Below, one piece after another: positions 1 to 11,400 of a DNA stretch of 64,000 nt (within the stretch, counting starts at the first letter, position 1; every line of letters begins with the position of its first letter). This DNA is from Sodiomyces alkalinus F11 (lineage: Eukaryota > Ascomycota > Sordariomycetes > Glomerellales > Plectosphaerellaceae): positions 3,403,691-3,467,690 of the forward strand of contig NW_021167082.1 of the NCBI RefSeq assembly GCF_003711515.1, given 5' to 3'. Both the position numbers and the translations under genes were made by a program. Below the pieces are notes generated by a model. That model did no database searches. It saw only the letters and a list, made by a program, of their open reading frames with translations, and was not told where the DNA came from.

Positions 1-1891
1 CATAAAGAGGCTATCTATAACTAGAGGAGATTTATACAACGTATTAGAATATAATACTAAGGCTAGAGTAATTATAAGGTAGTTTCTATAACAGAAAAGG
101 CTAAAGGACTTTCGCCTTGCCCTCGAAGTTATGAAGGCCTACGAAAATAACGATAATACTAAAGTAAGACCGGCGCAGGGATAAAATAGTATAAAAAACC
201 AGTTAATTATTAATAGGGGTCTTATAAGCCGAGACCCCGGTAGTATTAGCTTAGCACTAATAGGTTACTATTAGTTATTATCTTCTTTATCGCCCTTAGT
301 AACGCTAACACTACTCTCAATATACTTAAGGCCCTACAAGGACTAGTTAGCTAATTACCGCCGCTAGGGGCTATAATAAGACCGAAAAAAGGCTATTTAT
401 AAGGTATTCTAAAATCAGGTCTATCTTACCCTCCAAATGCCTTATCTAGTAAGACAACTCCTATACATCCTCTAGCGTAATACTACCGCGGCCACGACTA
501 GAAGGTAACGCCCGGTTTAGGGCCCGGCTAAAAGACCGGGACGCTATCCCTAGACGCCCCTTAACCTATAGCTTATTAGTAAGGGGATTACCACGGTACT
601 AAAAAGGGACACTTATTGTAGTAATACCGTCGCTATTAGCGGCCTTTACCGCTATATACGCCTTATAAAGATCTATAAGACGTTATTACTGCTTAAGTAG
701 CGGAGGGGATTTATTAAGACGATTAGAATACGCTATTATAGTATACTTACGGGACTATAACGGTACCGGTATAACTTATATCCTTATATAGACGCCGGCT
801 ATTAGTATATTAAAAACAGGCTATACTAGTTCCTATAGTATTAGAGTAAGCCTCTACGTCGTCTAAGTATATACCTAAGCGCTTACTATAACATATATAA
901 CTACCCTAAGTTAGCTATTATAGCACTGCCTTACTACTACTAGGGTTTATATACGGTATAACCCGAATTAAGCCCTTTTTATAATAGCTATAATAATTAT
1001 TAGTATTAGCATTATTACTAAGAGAAAATATCTACGACTATTAGTACGCTACTATAAAGGCACTACTACGCTATAAAGAGAACTTTTATTAAGCTATTGC
1101 TATTAATTACTTATATATAGATATAGATCGATACCCTACTATCTAGCTAACCCTATACTACTACGCTACCGCGACGCTACCCGCGAGATACTTATAGTAA
1201 AACTATAATAAGAATATAATAAGAAAACTAAAGGGGTTTACTGGTTAGTATAAGCCGTAACGATAAACCTATAAGACTATAAGCTGGAATAAATTACGAG
1301 GAAAACCTATAATAAACTTATTAGCGTTATAGGAGGAAGAGAGAGAATTAAGGTATAAAGGACTCGGGGGATATTAACTATCTAATTCTTATAATAAGGT
1401 AAAGCCCTATCCCCCCTACCTATTACCGGATATAGCAGGAACCTACTTAAAGGAGGCAGGAGGCGCTTACCTCCCTTACTCTCTTTATTAACCGAACGGA
1501 AGGAATATAAGGCATAATCCTTAAGGGATATAGGGAGACTAAGGCAAAAGAGCCGTAGCCGCTATATAGCGGAAGGGCGGTAACGCCCCCTTAGCCCCTG
1601 CTCTACCGATAGAGATTAGCGTAGGCTAACTTACCTAACTACTAGCCTACTTTACTTCCTATTAGCTATTAGCCTAAAGGTAAGATCCAGATACGTAATA
1701 GGGAAGAACCGGGGCTATATCAGCCCCGTAGCGGTACCTCTCTACCTAAGGAAGTATATAGTGGTTTTCCCCGGGTTTTACCCGGGTTTTCCCCTTTATA
1801 GCCACCCGAGAAAGACCGTATAGCCTAGGAAGGCTCCTATAGATTAGTCAGGATAGCGGAGTAAGATCGATAATAATAATAATAATAATAA
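1..1891 (+). mobile_element. 3' end of a (TAA)n-tailed LINE (non-LTR retrotransposon), RIP-degraded
   Basis: The stretch corresponds, in the opposite orientation, to 14,746-16,620, where the same LINE family is much longer; for example 190-250 matches the reverse complement of about 16,385-16,445. It ends in a (TAA)n tract (1,869-1,891), the usual kind of 3' tail for a target-primed element. The conserved block just before the tail (about 1,730-1,868), rich in CCCCGGG-type runs, recurs at 4,230-4,370 (+), 14,771-14,900 (-) and 57,150-57,300 (-). Its 5' part lies outside the window. No open frame survives. CpA/TpG depletion is strong. Confidence 0.75.
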
Positions 1892-2135
1892 CTATAATAA
1901 GATTACGGAAAACGAGCTAACGATTAGCGACTTTATAAAAGCTCTAAGGGCGGTTTTTAGTAATATAAAGAGCTCTAATCCCCTGCTATAAAGCCTACAG
2001 TCGGGAGAGGCACCTTTAATACCCTCGGGAACCTCCTCGATATTAAGGATACTACTAATAATAAAGATAATAAGAAGGGTCCTTATAGCGATATATCCGT
2101 AAAGGCTATCCCTCCCGTAATAAGGAGGCTACTAC
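1892..2135 (+). pseudogene. Ty1/copia gag fragment
   Basis: The segment directly after the LINE tail is a diverged copy of about 45,413-45,655 inside the complete copia element of this window. Shared blocks include a run around 'gagaggcacc' and the 'aaagataataagaag' stretch. The LINE at 1-1,891 was therefore inserted into an older copia copy. All differences I checked look like C-to-T or G-to-A transitions, as expected from RIP. The match stops near 2,135. Confidence 0.7.
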
Positions 2136-3299
2136 ATATATATACATAGCTATCACTACTATAGATACATAAGTTACTAGACAGTAGAGGTATATTAGAT
2201 ACCTCTGCTATTGAGCGCTACGAGCTTTTATCTTAGCTTAGAGACTATCTTTATATCTTTATATGCTGATTATTTACACGCCTATAACGCCGTATCCGGT
2301 ATATTAATAGTAGTAACTATTTAGTACGACCGTTTACTATACTATACCTTTTTCTATTACTTTTACGTATCTATATTTTCCGTGCGTTTATCGACTAAGT
2401 TGCCTAATCTATTATCTATCTCGTAGATCCTTTAGTATATATCCTGCATCTCAATAGTTCTATAGATTAGTGGCGCTAAGCTATAGACGTGTAGCTATCT
2501 TTCTCGCACTTTAATAACTTTCTAATACTACACTGAAGCTGGCCCACTTTATCGTTCGGCACTTCTTGGCAGCCTGGCGTTTGTGGTAGTACTACTGCCC
2601 GGGCCTGTTTGTCGGCTTTTTGCGCCGTTTTCCAGATGACATGCCTCCTTAGTATGTAGCTGTACAGCGCGTATTCCTGTGTACTTTCGTATAAATGGGC
2701 TTTGGTACGTTTTTAGGTGTATATAGTAACAAAAACAGTGTGAATTATACGTAAATTGAACGACTATACTATATAACCATATACCGTGCGTCTCCACTAC
2801 TTACTAATAGGATAAAATAATAGAATGCCAAATAAAAATAATATTGAAATAAATATAATAAAAATGATATAAAAAGTTTATAGAAAATAAGATATAGTAT
2901 AAGTAAGAAAAAGTCTATAGTATAATAATAATTATAGAATTTATAAAGATAAAGTCTAGATACAAGATAAGATAAGGATATAAGATAAGATAAAGATAAA
3001 GAATAAGATAGAATATAGAACTAGAATATATGTATATATATATAGGGCCCTATATATAATATAGTATATACTACTAAATATAAAAGAAATTAAATCTAAT
3101 AGAAGTACTTTATATACGAAATATATTATATATTAAGAAGTAAAATAATATATAAAAGCTTTATATATAATTATTAAAGATATAAGTGTATAAGAGTCTG
3201 TTTTAATATTAAGTATATAGAGTTTCTAGTTAATATACTTAAAATATTAATAATTATTATATAAAATACCTTCTATATAGAAGCTACTATAGCTTATAT
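2136..3299. other. AT-rich relic DNA with one less-mutated segment (about 2,530-2,800)
   Basis: I see no supportable gene here. Most of it is very AT-rich, with simple A/G-rich strings (about 2,880-3,010). The exception is about 2,530-2,800, which keeps many CA and TG dinucleotides and has a much higher GC content than its surroundings. It contains an 82-codon minus-strand ORF with no recognisable motif, which I do not call a gene. The segment may be a younger insertion or a piece of single-copy DNA. Confidence 0.4.
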
Positions 3300-3310
3300 A
3301 TACTATTTAG

Positions 3311-4386
3311 TGCAGGGATATCGACTATTAGCGCACTGGAAGCACGCGGTGCCTATTCTGGTAGTATTAGTATAAGCGGAGACGCTATCGGGGTAGCTAC
3401 CTAGACGCTTACTATAACGGAGGTAACAACTATAGGTTAGCCGCTATAATACTATATCGGCACTACTAGGGTATATATACCATATAACTCGAATAGTACC
3501 TTACTTATAACGATTATTATTACTAGAAGGAGGTATCTACGGCTATTAGTATACTACTACTATAGCACCGCCACGATATAAAGATACGTATATTATACCT
3601 TTATTTATAGTTAATATTATAAATATTATTACTACTACTATTATACTACGTAGTTAGCCCCATGCTACCGTAACGCTACCTATAAACCACTATATACTAG
3701 ATTAATCGGGGAACTATAAATTAAGAATAGAAAAACTAGATAATACTACTAGTTAGTATAATACCGCAACAGCAGGCCTTTAAGGCCGTAAGCGGGAATA
3801 TAATAAAGGATACCTATAACGTAATCTATAGCGTTATAGGAAGGAAAAGAGGAAAAGGAAAAGGACCTTAGTTTCTATTATCTATCTACTATTTTTCGGA
3901 TATAGGCGGAGCCCTACCCTTCCTACTTACCGGCGGATGTAGAAGGCACCCCCGCCCCCCCCTAAGGGAGGCAGGAACGCCTACCTCGACTTATCTTTAT
4001 TAATTAAATAGAAGGAATAATAAGTATCGCCCCCGGGGATATAGAGAGGCCGTAGTTAGTATACCGCGGCCGCTATATAGCGGAGACGCCGCGGCACCCT
4101 TTTAGCCCCCGCCCCCTTACTAATAACCGGCCTAGGCTAACCCGAGCTATAGCCTACTACCCTTCCTATTAGCCACTAGCCTAAAGGTACGATCTAGATA
4201 TATACACGGGGCGAACCGGGGCTATATCGGCCCCGTAGCGGTATTACTCTAACTAAGGATAAGTATAAAGGTTTTCCCCGGGATCCTGGGTTTTCCCCGT
4301 TATAGCTACCTAAGAAGGACCCTATAGTCTAAACTAGGCTCCTATAGATTAGATAGGATAGCGGAGTAATAATAATAATAATAATG

Positions 4387-4419
<33 letters not shown>

Positions 4420-4421
4420 TA
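3311..4421 (+). mobile_element. 5'-truncated (TAA)n LINE copy with target-site duplication
   Basis: This is the same LINE family as at 1-1,891; for example about 3,400-3,560 parallels about 870-1,060. It ends in a long (TAA)n tail (about 4,365-4,420). The 11-base string ATACTATTTAG occurs immediately before the element (3,300-3,310) and immediately after the tail (4,422-4,432). That is a good target-site duplication and fixes both ends. Length is about 1.1 kb, so the copy is 5'-truncated and non-coding. Confidence 0.75.
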
Positions 4422-4432
4422 ATACTATTTAG

Positions 4433-6302
4433 TTATTACTTATATATATAGATTCAAATTAACAGAGCAGGCTATATATAGAGCTCTCTATAATAATAGC
4501 GTTATATACGTACTCTAAATATAGTATAGAAGTATATAATAAGTTAATAGATATACTTCGAAATAAGATTCAAGATAAATTTAACGCTATAATAGAGTAT
4601 AAGATATAAAAATAATCTTATAAAAGGATGGATATAAATAAAGCTTAGAGACTTAATATGCTATAAAATACGGTATATTAAATATCTTAAAGAATTAATA
4701 TAAATATAAAAAATGGAATAGTATCAGTAGAGAGTATAATAAGTATAACTATATAGATATAAAGGTTTTATAAGCCTATTAGAAGTTTATAGTTTTAAAA
4801 ACCCCTATTATTTATAGCTAAGAAATTTACTATACTTATATTACATTTATATCTAACTTTCCTTTAATAATTATTATATATATATATGTAAAAGAAGTAA
4901 AAGATAATACGATATAATTAAAAGATATTATATATTATAATTTAAAGTATATATAATACAAACAGTATAAGTAATAGAATTATAATATACCCTTTTAAGT
5001 AAGATATTAAAGGCTTAGCCTATTATTTAGTACCTAAGCAGGGCCCCCCCGCAGGGGCGAGTATTAGGGGCTTGCCGTAGGCAAGCAACTGAGCTCGTAA
5101 CGTCTACACTATTATACTCTTTTTAAAACATAGATTAAATGATTTTATACCCTTAAACTTTTTCTATATATCTCGCCTTTACACGCTTACGAGTATAAGG
5201 CGTTTATTTATATCGCGTTGACCCCTCTTTTTATTAACGTTATCAAGCTATCGATAGTTCACGATACGATAATTATACCTCCGCACCGAACTCTATTCTT
5301 AGCTATAGATCCTCTTACCTTATCTATAATCCTGCAGAGTATACCTACTATTAGGACTTTTCTCCTACCCTCCCCTATCTTCCTCCTACCCTCCCCTGCC
5401 TATAATAGATAGACCTAGTATCCCCCAAGGAGAAGGAGCTATTCTATATTCATAAACTTATCCAGGTATACCCCGACTAGGCGTAGAAGTAAGACCTACG
5501 CGATAAGAGCTTATTAGTTATCGAATGTAAAGGCTCCCTCTTATAATAGAGAGCCGAAGCCGAGTTTTAATAATAGTAGGTAACTACGAGATCCGCTGGA
5601 TACCGCGCTAGGAGTTAATTAGTTAACTTCGGTCTAACCTTCCAAGTAGCGTTGTTAATAGATTAGTAGTAAGTATAAGGAACGTTAACTATAGTCCTTA
5701 AGTTCCTTAATATTACTAGAAGTAGATAATCCAGCTAAGTTATTTTTTAATAGACTAGCGAGGCACCTTAGTCTTTACCTTAGTAAGTATTATGATTTTC
5801 TTAATAGACAGGTAAAGTGTTATAGTCTTCCTAGTAGAAACATAGATGTTAGAACTTATCCTAGTATTTCGAACTCTAGCCTTATAAGCTATTTAGCTTT
5901 ACTTATATATCTCTAATAGATTCCGTTAATATTCCTTATTCGTAAATCCCCTTTAGATTATATCCTCGCGTTAAAAAATTATACGACTCTGATTTGGTAT
6001 AATCCTCGTCCTTTCCTTATTAGTCTTAGGAACCGTCTACTAATATTAACTCCGAGCTAGCTACTATCCTATAAAACTCTATAGATATAGATATTAACTC
6101 GACTTAGGCTACGTAGCCGACTTCGGGCTAGTAATAGTAGTAGACCTAGTAGTAGTCAACCAAATAGTAAGTAATATAGGAGTAATAGCATACTATACGC
6201 TAGTAATAGTATACTATACGCTAGTAATGGTTAGTAAAGGAATAGTAATACTATACAGAGTAATAGTAACGGTAAGCTACATAGCGATATATCCCGTAGT
6301 AA
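4433..6302. other. RIP-degraded relic DNA, no gene recognised
   Basis: 4,433-5,000 is very AT-rich; 5,010-5,100 has a short GC-rich patch (CCCCCCCGCAGGGG). From about 5,400 to 6,300 the sequence resembles a mutated coding region, and around 6,120-6,240 it is built from repeated TAGTAGTAGAC- and AGTAATAG-like words, including a 21-bp direct duplication (about 6,180-6,225). Similar words recur just right of the second 365-bp LTR (about 35,150-35,220), so this could be the left half of the element that the large insertion at 6,303 split. No function can be assigned. Confidence 0.35.
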
Positions 6303-6667
6303 TATTATAACCGCGTCGATGCGGTTTTAGTATAGTATCGGCAGCCGGTCATATAACCCCCTTTTTCAAGGCTGCGGGATCCACTTCCGATATATATATT
6401 AAGGACAGGCTCCGCACATCCCTATCAAGGGACTATCATTTAATTATTATCCTCTTTTATAATTACTTATTCCACGTTTAAGTTACCTTTCTAGTTTAAC
6501 TTATATTACCCTAATCAGAACAGTAACCACCGATCTACTTCTTCGCTAAAGATTATAGCGGTATTACTTATATTTTGGTTATATATCGTGGTTTTACTAG
6601 ACTAACCTCTTTATCTAATCTTGATCTTAACGATTTAGTGCTACTATATCTTTATTAGGTTATAATA
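6303..6667 (+). repeat. 365-bp LTR, copy 1 (probable 5' LTR of the giant Gypsy element)
   Basis: A direct copy of this sequence lies at 34,750-35,114 with exactly the same length. The termini are inverted: it opens TATTATAACC and closes GGTTATAATA, i.e. TG...CA ends after RIP (TG to TA, CA to TA). Differences between the copies are mostly transitions. The pair brackets a mutated gag-pol. An adjacent 5-base duplication is not clean: GTAGT occurs 2 bases outside this LTR and 3 bases outside the other. Confidence 0.75.
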
Positions 6668-7302
6668 TAGTGTTCGGAGGTGGATTTATTCGACGTCCTT
6701 AAAGTATTCTAACCCTAATTAGAGTAATAGAGGCGCTTAAGGGAGGTTCCGGCCCTCCTAAATAGACGATTAGTTAATAACCCCTAAAGGATATAAAGAA
6801 AACGACCGAATAAGGATTTAACATTTTAAGACCGAGGTGAGATTTACCCTAATAGATTTAGAAAAAGAAATCACTATGTAGGTATGATAGGAAGCACCTT
6901 TAGCACTTTTAATTATAAGACCCGCCGCCGCGGAGGTAGTAATTTTAGGAACGAAAGAAACTAAGTAGATCGCGATAGAGTTAGATTCCGGATATAAAAT
7001 AGATTTAATAAGGGGCTTATAACCCCTACTACCACTTAAAATAGACTCTTATATAATAGTAAAGAAAAGATAAGACCGCCGAGAGTAACTTACCCGGATT
7101 AGGGTAACTAACCCCTAATAACCTAAAGGAAATACTAATACTAAGCGTAGAAGCGAAATAACGATACCTTATATAAGGACCCGATAGTCTAATAGATAAG
7201 ACCTTTACGGACCCCGTAAGCAAGTTATAATACTTTTTTATAAGACTTAGCGTATAATATTACTAACATTAATATCCGTGAGTATAGTCCTTTTACTAAT
7301 AG
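6668..7302 (+). pseudogene. Internal retroelement segment with a retropepsin-like DSG motif
   Basis: On the + strand around 6,930-7,060 a broken frame contains the string ELDSGYKIDLI, which resembles the active-site loop of retroviral-type aspartic proteases (DSG/DTG). The rest carries stop codons typical of RIP. It precedes the gag of the large element, an unusual order, and could instead be a leftover of another element. Family assignment is not possible. Confidence 0.35.
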
Positions 7303-7307
7303 ATAAT

Positions 7308-7816
7308 TGTTACGACGGCTTCCGGTCCTCTATAGTATAGCGGACGATAGGGGACTGGCGTCGAGGTTTTAGTTCAAAATAAGAAGAGGATGTCAACTAA
7401 AGAGCAGTAACTGTCGTTCGTAGTGTCTGGTCGTAGTTGCGTCGTAAAGACTAGGCGTCTCCTTCACAAGGTAGAGTCAAGCGTAGACTAATGGTCCAGG
7501 TGAAGACTTAGATTGATCGATGTCTTGTTCTCTAGTAGAAGCAAGACCTAGGATACTCTGGTATATATATGTGTTTCCGGTGTCTGGATCGATACTTTTC
7601 CACTATGATCCTTTCGGGATTATGGGCTGTCCTGGATGATCCCTTCGGATCATAGGGATCATCTGTCGAGTCCTTCGATCCGGTGGTCACGTGTCTGCGC
7701 ACGTGACCCGCGTTCCTCCTGACTCAGCTTGCCCTCCGTGCCATAGTGATATTCATACTTAAGACCCAGGGTCCCGTAGTAGGCCCGGGCCGGGCCTTGT
7801 CTTGCTGGCCGTGATA
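7308..7816. repeat. Solo LTR (509 bp) with 5-bp target duplication ATAAT
   Basis: The segment opens TGTTACGACGG and closes GGCCGTGATA, imperfect inverted ends of LTR type. It is flanked on both sides by ATAAT (7,303-7,307 and 7,817-7,821). No internal retroelement sequence is attached, so it is a solo LTR left by recombination between two LTRs. It keeps far more CA and TG than its neighbours (for example around 7,440-7,560 and 7,690-7,810), which suggests a younger insertion or escape from RIP. It contains a CACGTG-N6-CACGTG inverted pair near 7,689-7,706. Confidence 0.7.
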
Positions 7817-7821
7817 ATAAT

Positions 7822-8247
7822 CTCCTGATTATAGAGGGCCTCTTCCTTTAAGGTAAGTTAGAAAAGCTAGACCCTTAGGATAAATATCACGGAGTAAAAC
7901 CTAGGACCGCTATTACCCTCTTATTAAAGACTTTATTACTCTTATTAAGATAAGATAATATATATAATAACCTAGCTAGTATCTAAACCACTTATAGGAT
8001 CTTCTTACTAGACGATTAGTTCGAAGAACCTTTCTCTAAACGCCCTAACCCTATTAATATTATTCGCCTACCCCCTTGTACTTATACCTAAAATACTATA
8101 GATACTTAGACTTAGTATCGCGAGCCTGTACCTATTATTATCGTTAGCGACTGCGATAATAAGGCCCCCTTTCCAGCTATTCCCCTTATTCTTAAGCCCG
8201 TTACTTCTACTACCCGTAATTAGGGGAAACACGATATCGGGGCTAAG
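7822..8247 (+). pseudogene. gag N-terminal part of the giant Gypsy element (continues at 22,144)
   Basis: The + frame reading into CTAAG at 8,243-8,247 continues in the same frame from 22,139 onwards, after removal of the nested chromovirus and one copy of its target duplication. The joined product is a Pro/Thr/Ala-rich gag-like region. Stops are RIP-type TAG/TAA. The true gag start cannot be fixed. Confidence 0.5.
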
Positions 8248-8462
8248 TATTACAGGTTAACCCCGATATAGAGGATCCGGCTATACTCCGGACCTTCCTA
8301 ACTACGCGCTTAGTTAACGGACCTATATCGCTAAGTTATCGCTACCTTATAGCTAGCCTAGCGTTATAGACTTTTCTCCTTTTTCCTTCTTCCTTCCTTA
8401 GTTCTAGATAATCTATTATTACGACCTTATTTAGTGCTATAACCTATAACTAGTCGTTTATA
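8248..8462 (+). repeat. 5' LTR of chromovirus (215 bp)
   Basis: Opens TATTACAGG, a RIP-altered TGTTACGGG as preserved in the 3' copy, and closes GTCGTTTATA against GTCGTTCACA in the 3' copy. Both copies are exactly 215 bp and contain the same pyrimidine-rich block (about 8,366-8,400). All mismatches I checked fit RIP transitions. Confidence 0.88.
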
Positions 8463-11400
8463 TATCTAAAACTTAGCGATACCTATATATTACGCTAGCG
8501 ATAGATTAGGATCCTAACACTACCGTCTAGTAACCTATTAGAATTAAATAGGTCGTAGAGTGGATAAACTAATAGTTCGAAGAAAATAACTAAGCCCTAA
8601 ATATAAGGCTAGGCCCTCTCTATAAATAATATCCCGATATTAACTTAAGGCTCGCTCTAATATAAGAATACTACTCGGAAATGCCCTAGTTTATAGACTA
8701 ATAACGCGCGAGAGAAAAAGCCGATAAGCGATAACGCTAGTTAGTCGAATAGCTTATAGCCCGGCTCCTAGGATTACTTACCCCGTAAAACCTAATACCG
8801 CTTAATCTAAATATTCCGGCTCTCTTATAGACCCCGATAATCCTTATACTAATAGAGTCTACCCTATTACCGGTTTTATCGCTAACGCTATAGCCGATAA
8901 TAATAGTAGTCGCCCCGACCTTAACGGCGATACTCTATAAGACTATTAATAGCCCGGCGAAGTTCTTAGGGAAACGAGTATACTATAACGAGTAGGCCTA
9001 CACGATACGGTAAAAGCTTATAACAGATAACGACTTATTCTAGAATAATATATAAGCTTAGTATATAATCTATAATTACCTAAGGCCCGAAGTATAATAA
9101 GTCGTATCGGCCTTCTATAAAAGTAATAGGCCGGGTAAGCTTATATACCCTAACGACTTTATAGCGTATCTCGATTATACTTACCTTAACCCTATAGAAT
9201 AATCACGGGCCGCCTAAGCCTTACGCACGATTCGTTAATAAACCGATAAGTTATTTACCGCTTTCCTGCCCTATTTTAAAAGATAGATGACCCTTACGGG
9301 TAGTACTAAATCGGAAGCCACCGTATAGATCTTATTCCTTAAAGTAGTAATTACTTCGTGACTTAGGGATAAACTTATCTCCGCCCGAATCCCTACTAAC
9401 TACTATACTATATAGGTTAATAGCGTGTAAAAGATCGCCGGGAAACTTAAAGGCTATTAGTTCGAATAAAACTACGATAAATAAGCTTAAGACTATATAA
9501 CCGCGAAGAAGGATACTAATAGTAATACGAAGATAGGCGGAGTAAACTATATTAGCGATAGGTAGGCGAAGTAAAAGACTTGGACGTGCTATAACTATAA
9601 TAGGAAGGGGTATATCGCGCGGAACTATAAAAAGCTAAAGGAAAACTAAGACACGGTCCGGAAGGTTAAGAAGACTCGTATAAAAGATTACGATAAGAGC
9701 GGGGATAAGTTAACTAGTAAGGATAACTCGGAAAAAGAGTAGCTCTAACGCGAAAACAGGCGTTAAAACTAATAGCCGCGATATAGCGGGAGTAAAAGGC
9801 GTTTAAAGTATATACTAGTAATAACCCGGTATTTATAGTAGCTAGAGTGAATAAATAGCGTATCCTCGCCCTTATTAATACTGGTTATAACTACTATACC
9901 GCTATAAGTAAATAGTTTACCTAAAGAATTTAATTATTATTAGTCGATAAGATAAATCGACTACTAAATCGCTTCTCGAAAGCTACTAAGACTATTAATA
10001 GCGCGGAGATCGCTATCTACGAGCTTAAAATCGGCGGTTACCCGTAAAGGATATTCGTATATATAGTGCCCGGGCTTAATTAAGATATATTCCTCGGGAA
10101 GCCTTAAATAGAATAAAACGATATAATATACTACGCTAAAGATAAACGGCTTTACTATAAAGTAGCCGGATTCAATATACGACTTTATCATAAAAAGGAA
10201 CCTACTAGAGTATAAGCTATCCGCGACGCCTATTTAGTCATAGGATCCATATTCGCGGGTATTATTTAACGACTATAATAGAAGGGTAAGGAGGTCTTAA
10301 TCTAAGGAGTAAGCTTAAAGGATATCGAAAAAGAGTTATATAAGAAATAACTAATAGACCCGAAGGACTTTATGCCTAAAGAGTTACTATAAGAATTCGG
10401 CGATTTATTCGCGCCTAATAAGGCTAGTTAATTACCGTTATACCGATTAGGAGTTAACTATAACGTAAACCTTATACCCGGAAGCGATAGTAAATAATTA
10501 TCGCTTCCCTAAAGGCCGTTTTATAATATATCGAGAGAAGAACTCTTAGTATTATGGAAAACACTTACCGACCTAATAGATAAAGGATTTATCCGTGCTA
10601 GTAGTTCAGAAGCCGCGGCTCCTATTCTTTTTATAAGAAAGCTAGGCGGAGGACTTTAATTTTATTATAACTATTAAGCATTAAACGCGATTACTAAGTA
10701 GGACTATTATCTACTTCCCCTAATCGCTAAGATACTATAAAACCTAAGCTAAGTAAAATAATTTACGAAGCTTAACGTAGTCGCCGCCTTCTATAAGATT
10801 AGAATAGCCTTAGAATATAAATATAAGACTATATTCCGAACTCGGTTTAGGCTCTTCGAATAGGTTATCTACCTATTTAGCCTAAATAAGGCTCCCGTAA
10901 CTTTTTAGTAATATATTAATAAGATATTATAACGCTTCTTAGATAACTTTATTACCGCTTATATTAACGATATCCTAGTTTACTCTAGTAGGAGTCAGGC
11001 CGACTATAAGGCGAAGGTAAAATAGGTACTCTATATACTCGCGGATACTAGCCTAAACCTAGATCCGTTAAAGTATAAGTTTAGCGTAAAGATAGTAAAG
11101 TACCTAGGATTTATAATTACCGCGGGGAAAAGCGTGTTTTACGACCTAGAGAAGTTATAAGCTATTCGCGAGTAGGAAACGCCTATAACGGTTAAGGGCG
11201 TACGAAGCTTCTTAGGGTTTACGAATTATTACCGAATCTTTATTAAGGATTTTTCGAGGATCTCGGCCTCATTAATAGCACTAACTAAGAAAGACTATAC
11301 CTTTTAATAGGGTCCTAATAAAGAAGCGGCCTTTAGCGAGCTAAAGACGAGGTTTTAGAAAGGACTAATACTACGATAATAGAACTTAGTAAATAAGATA

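Noticed and set aside
5218..5412. 64-residue + ORF
   Set aside because: Low complexity, no motif, in RIP relic DNA.
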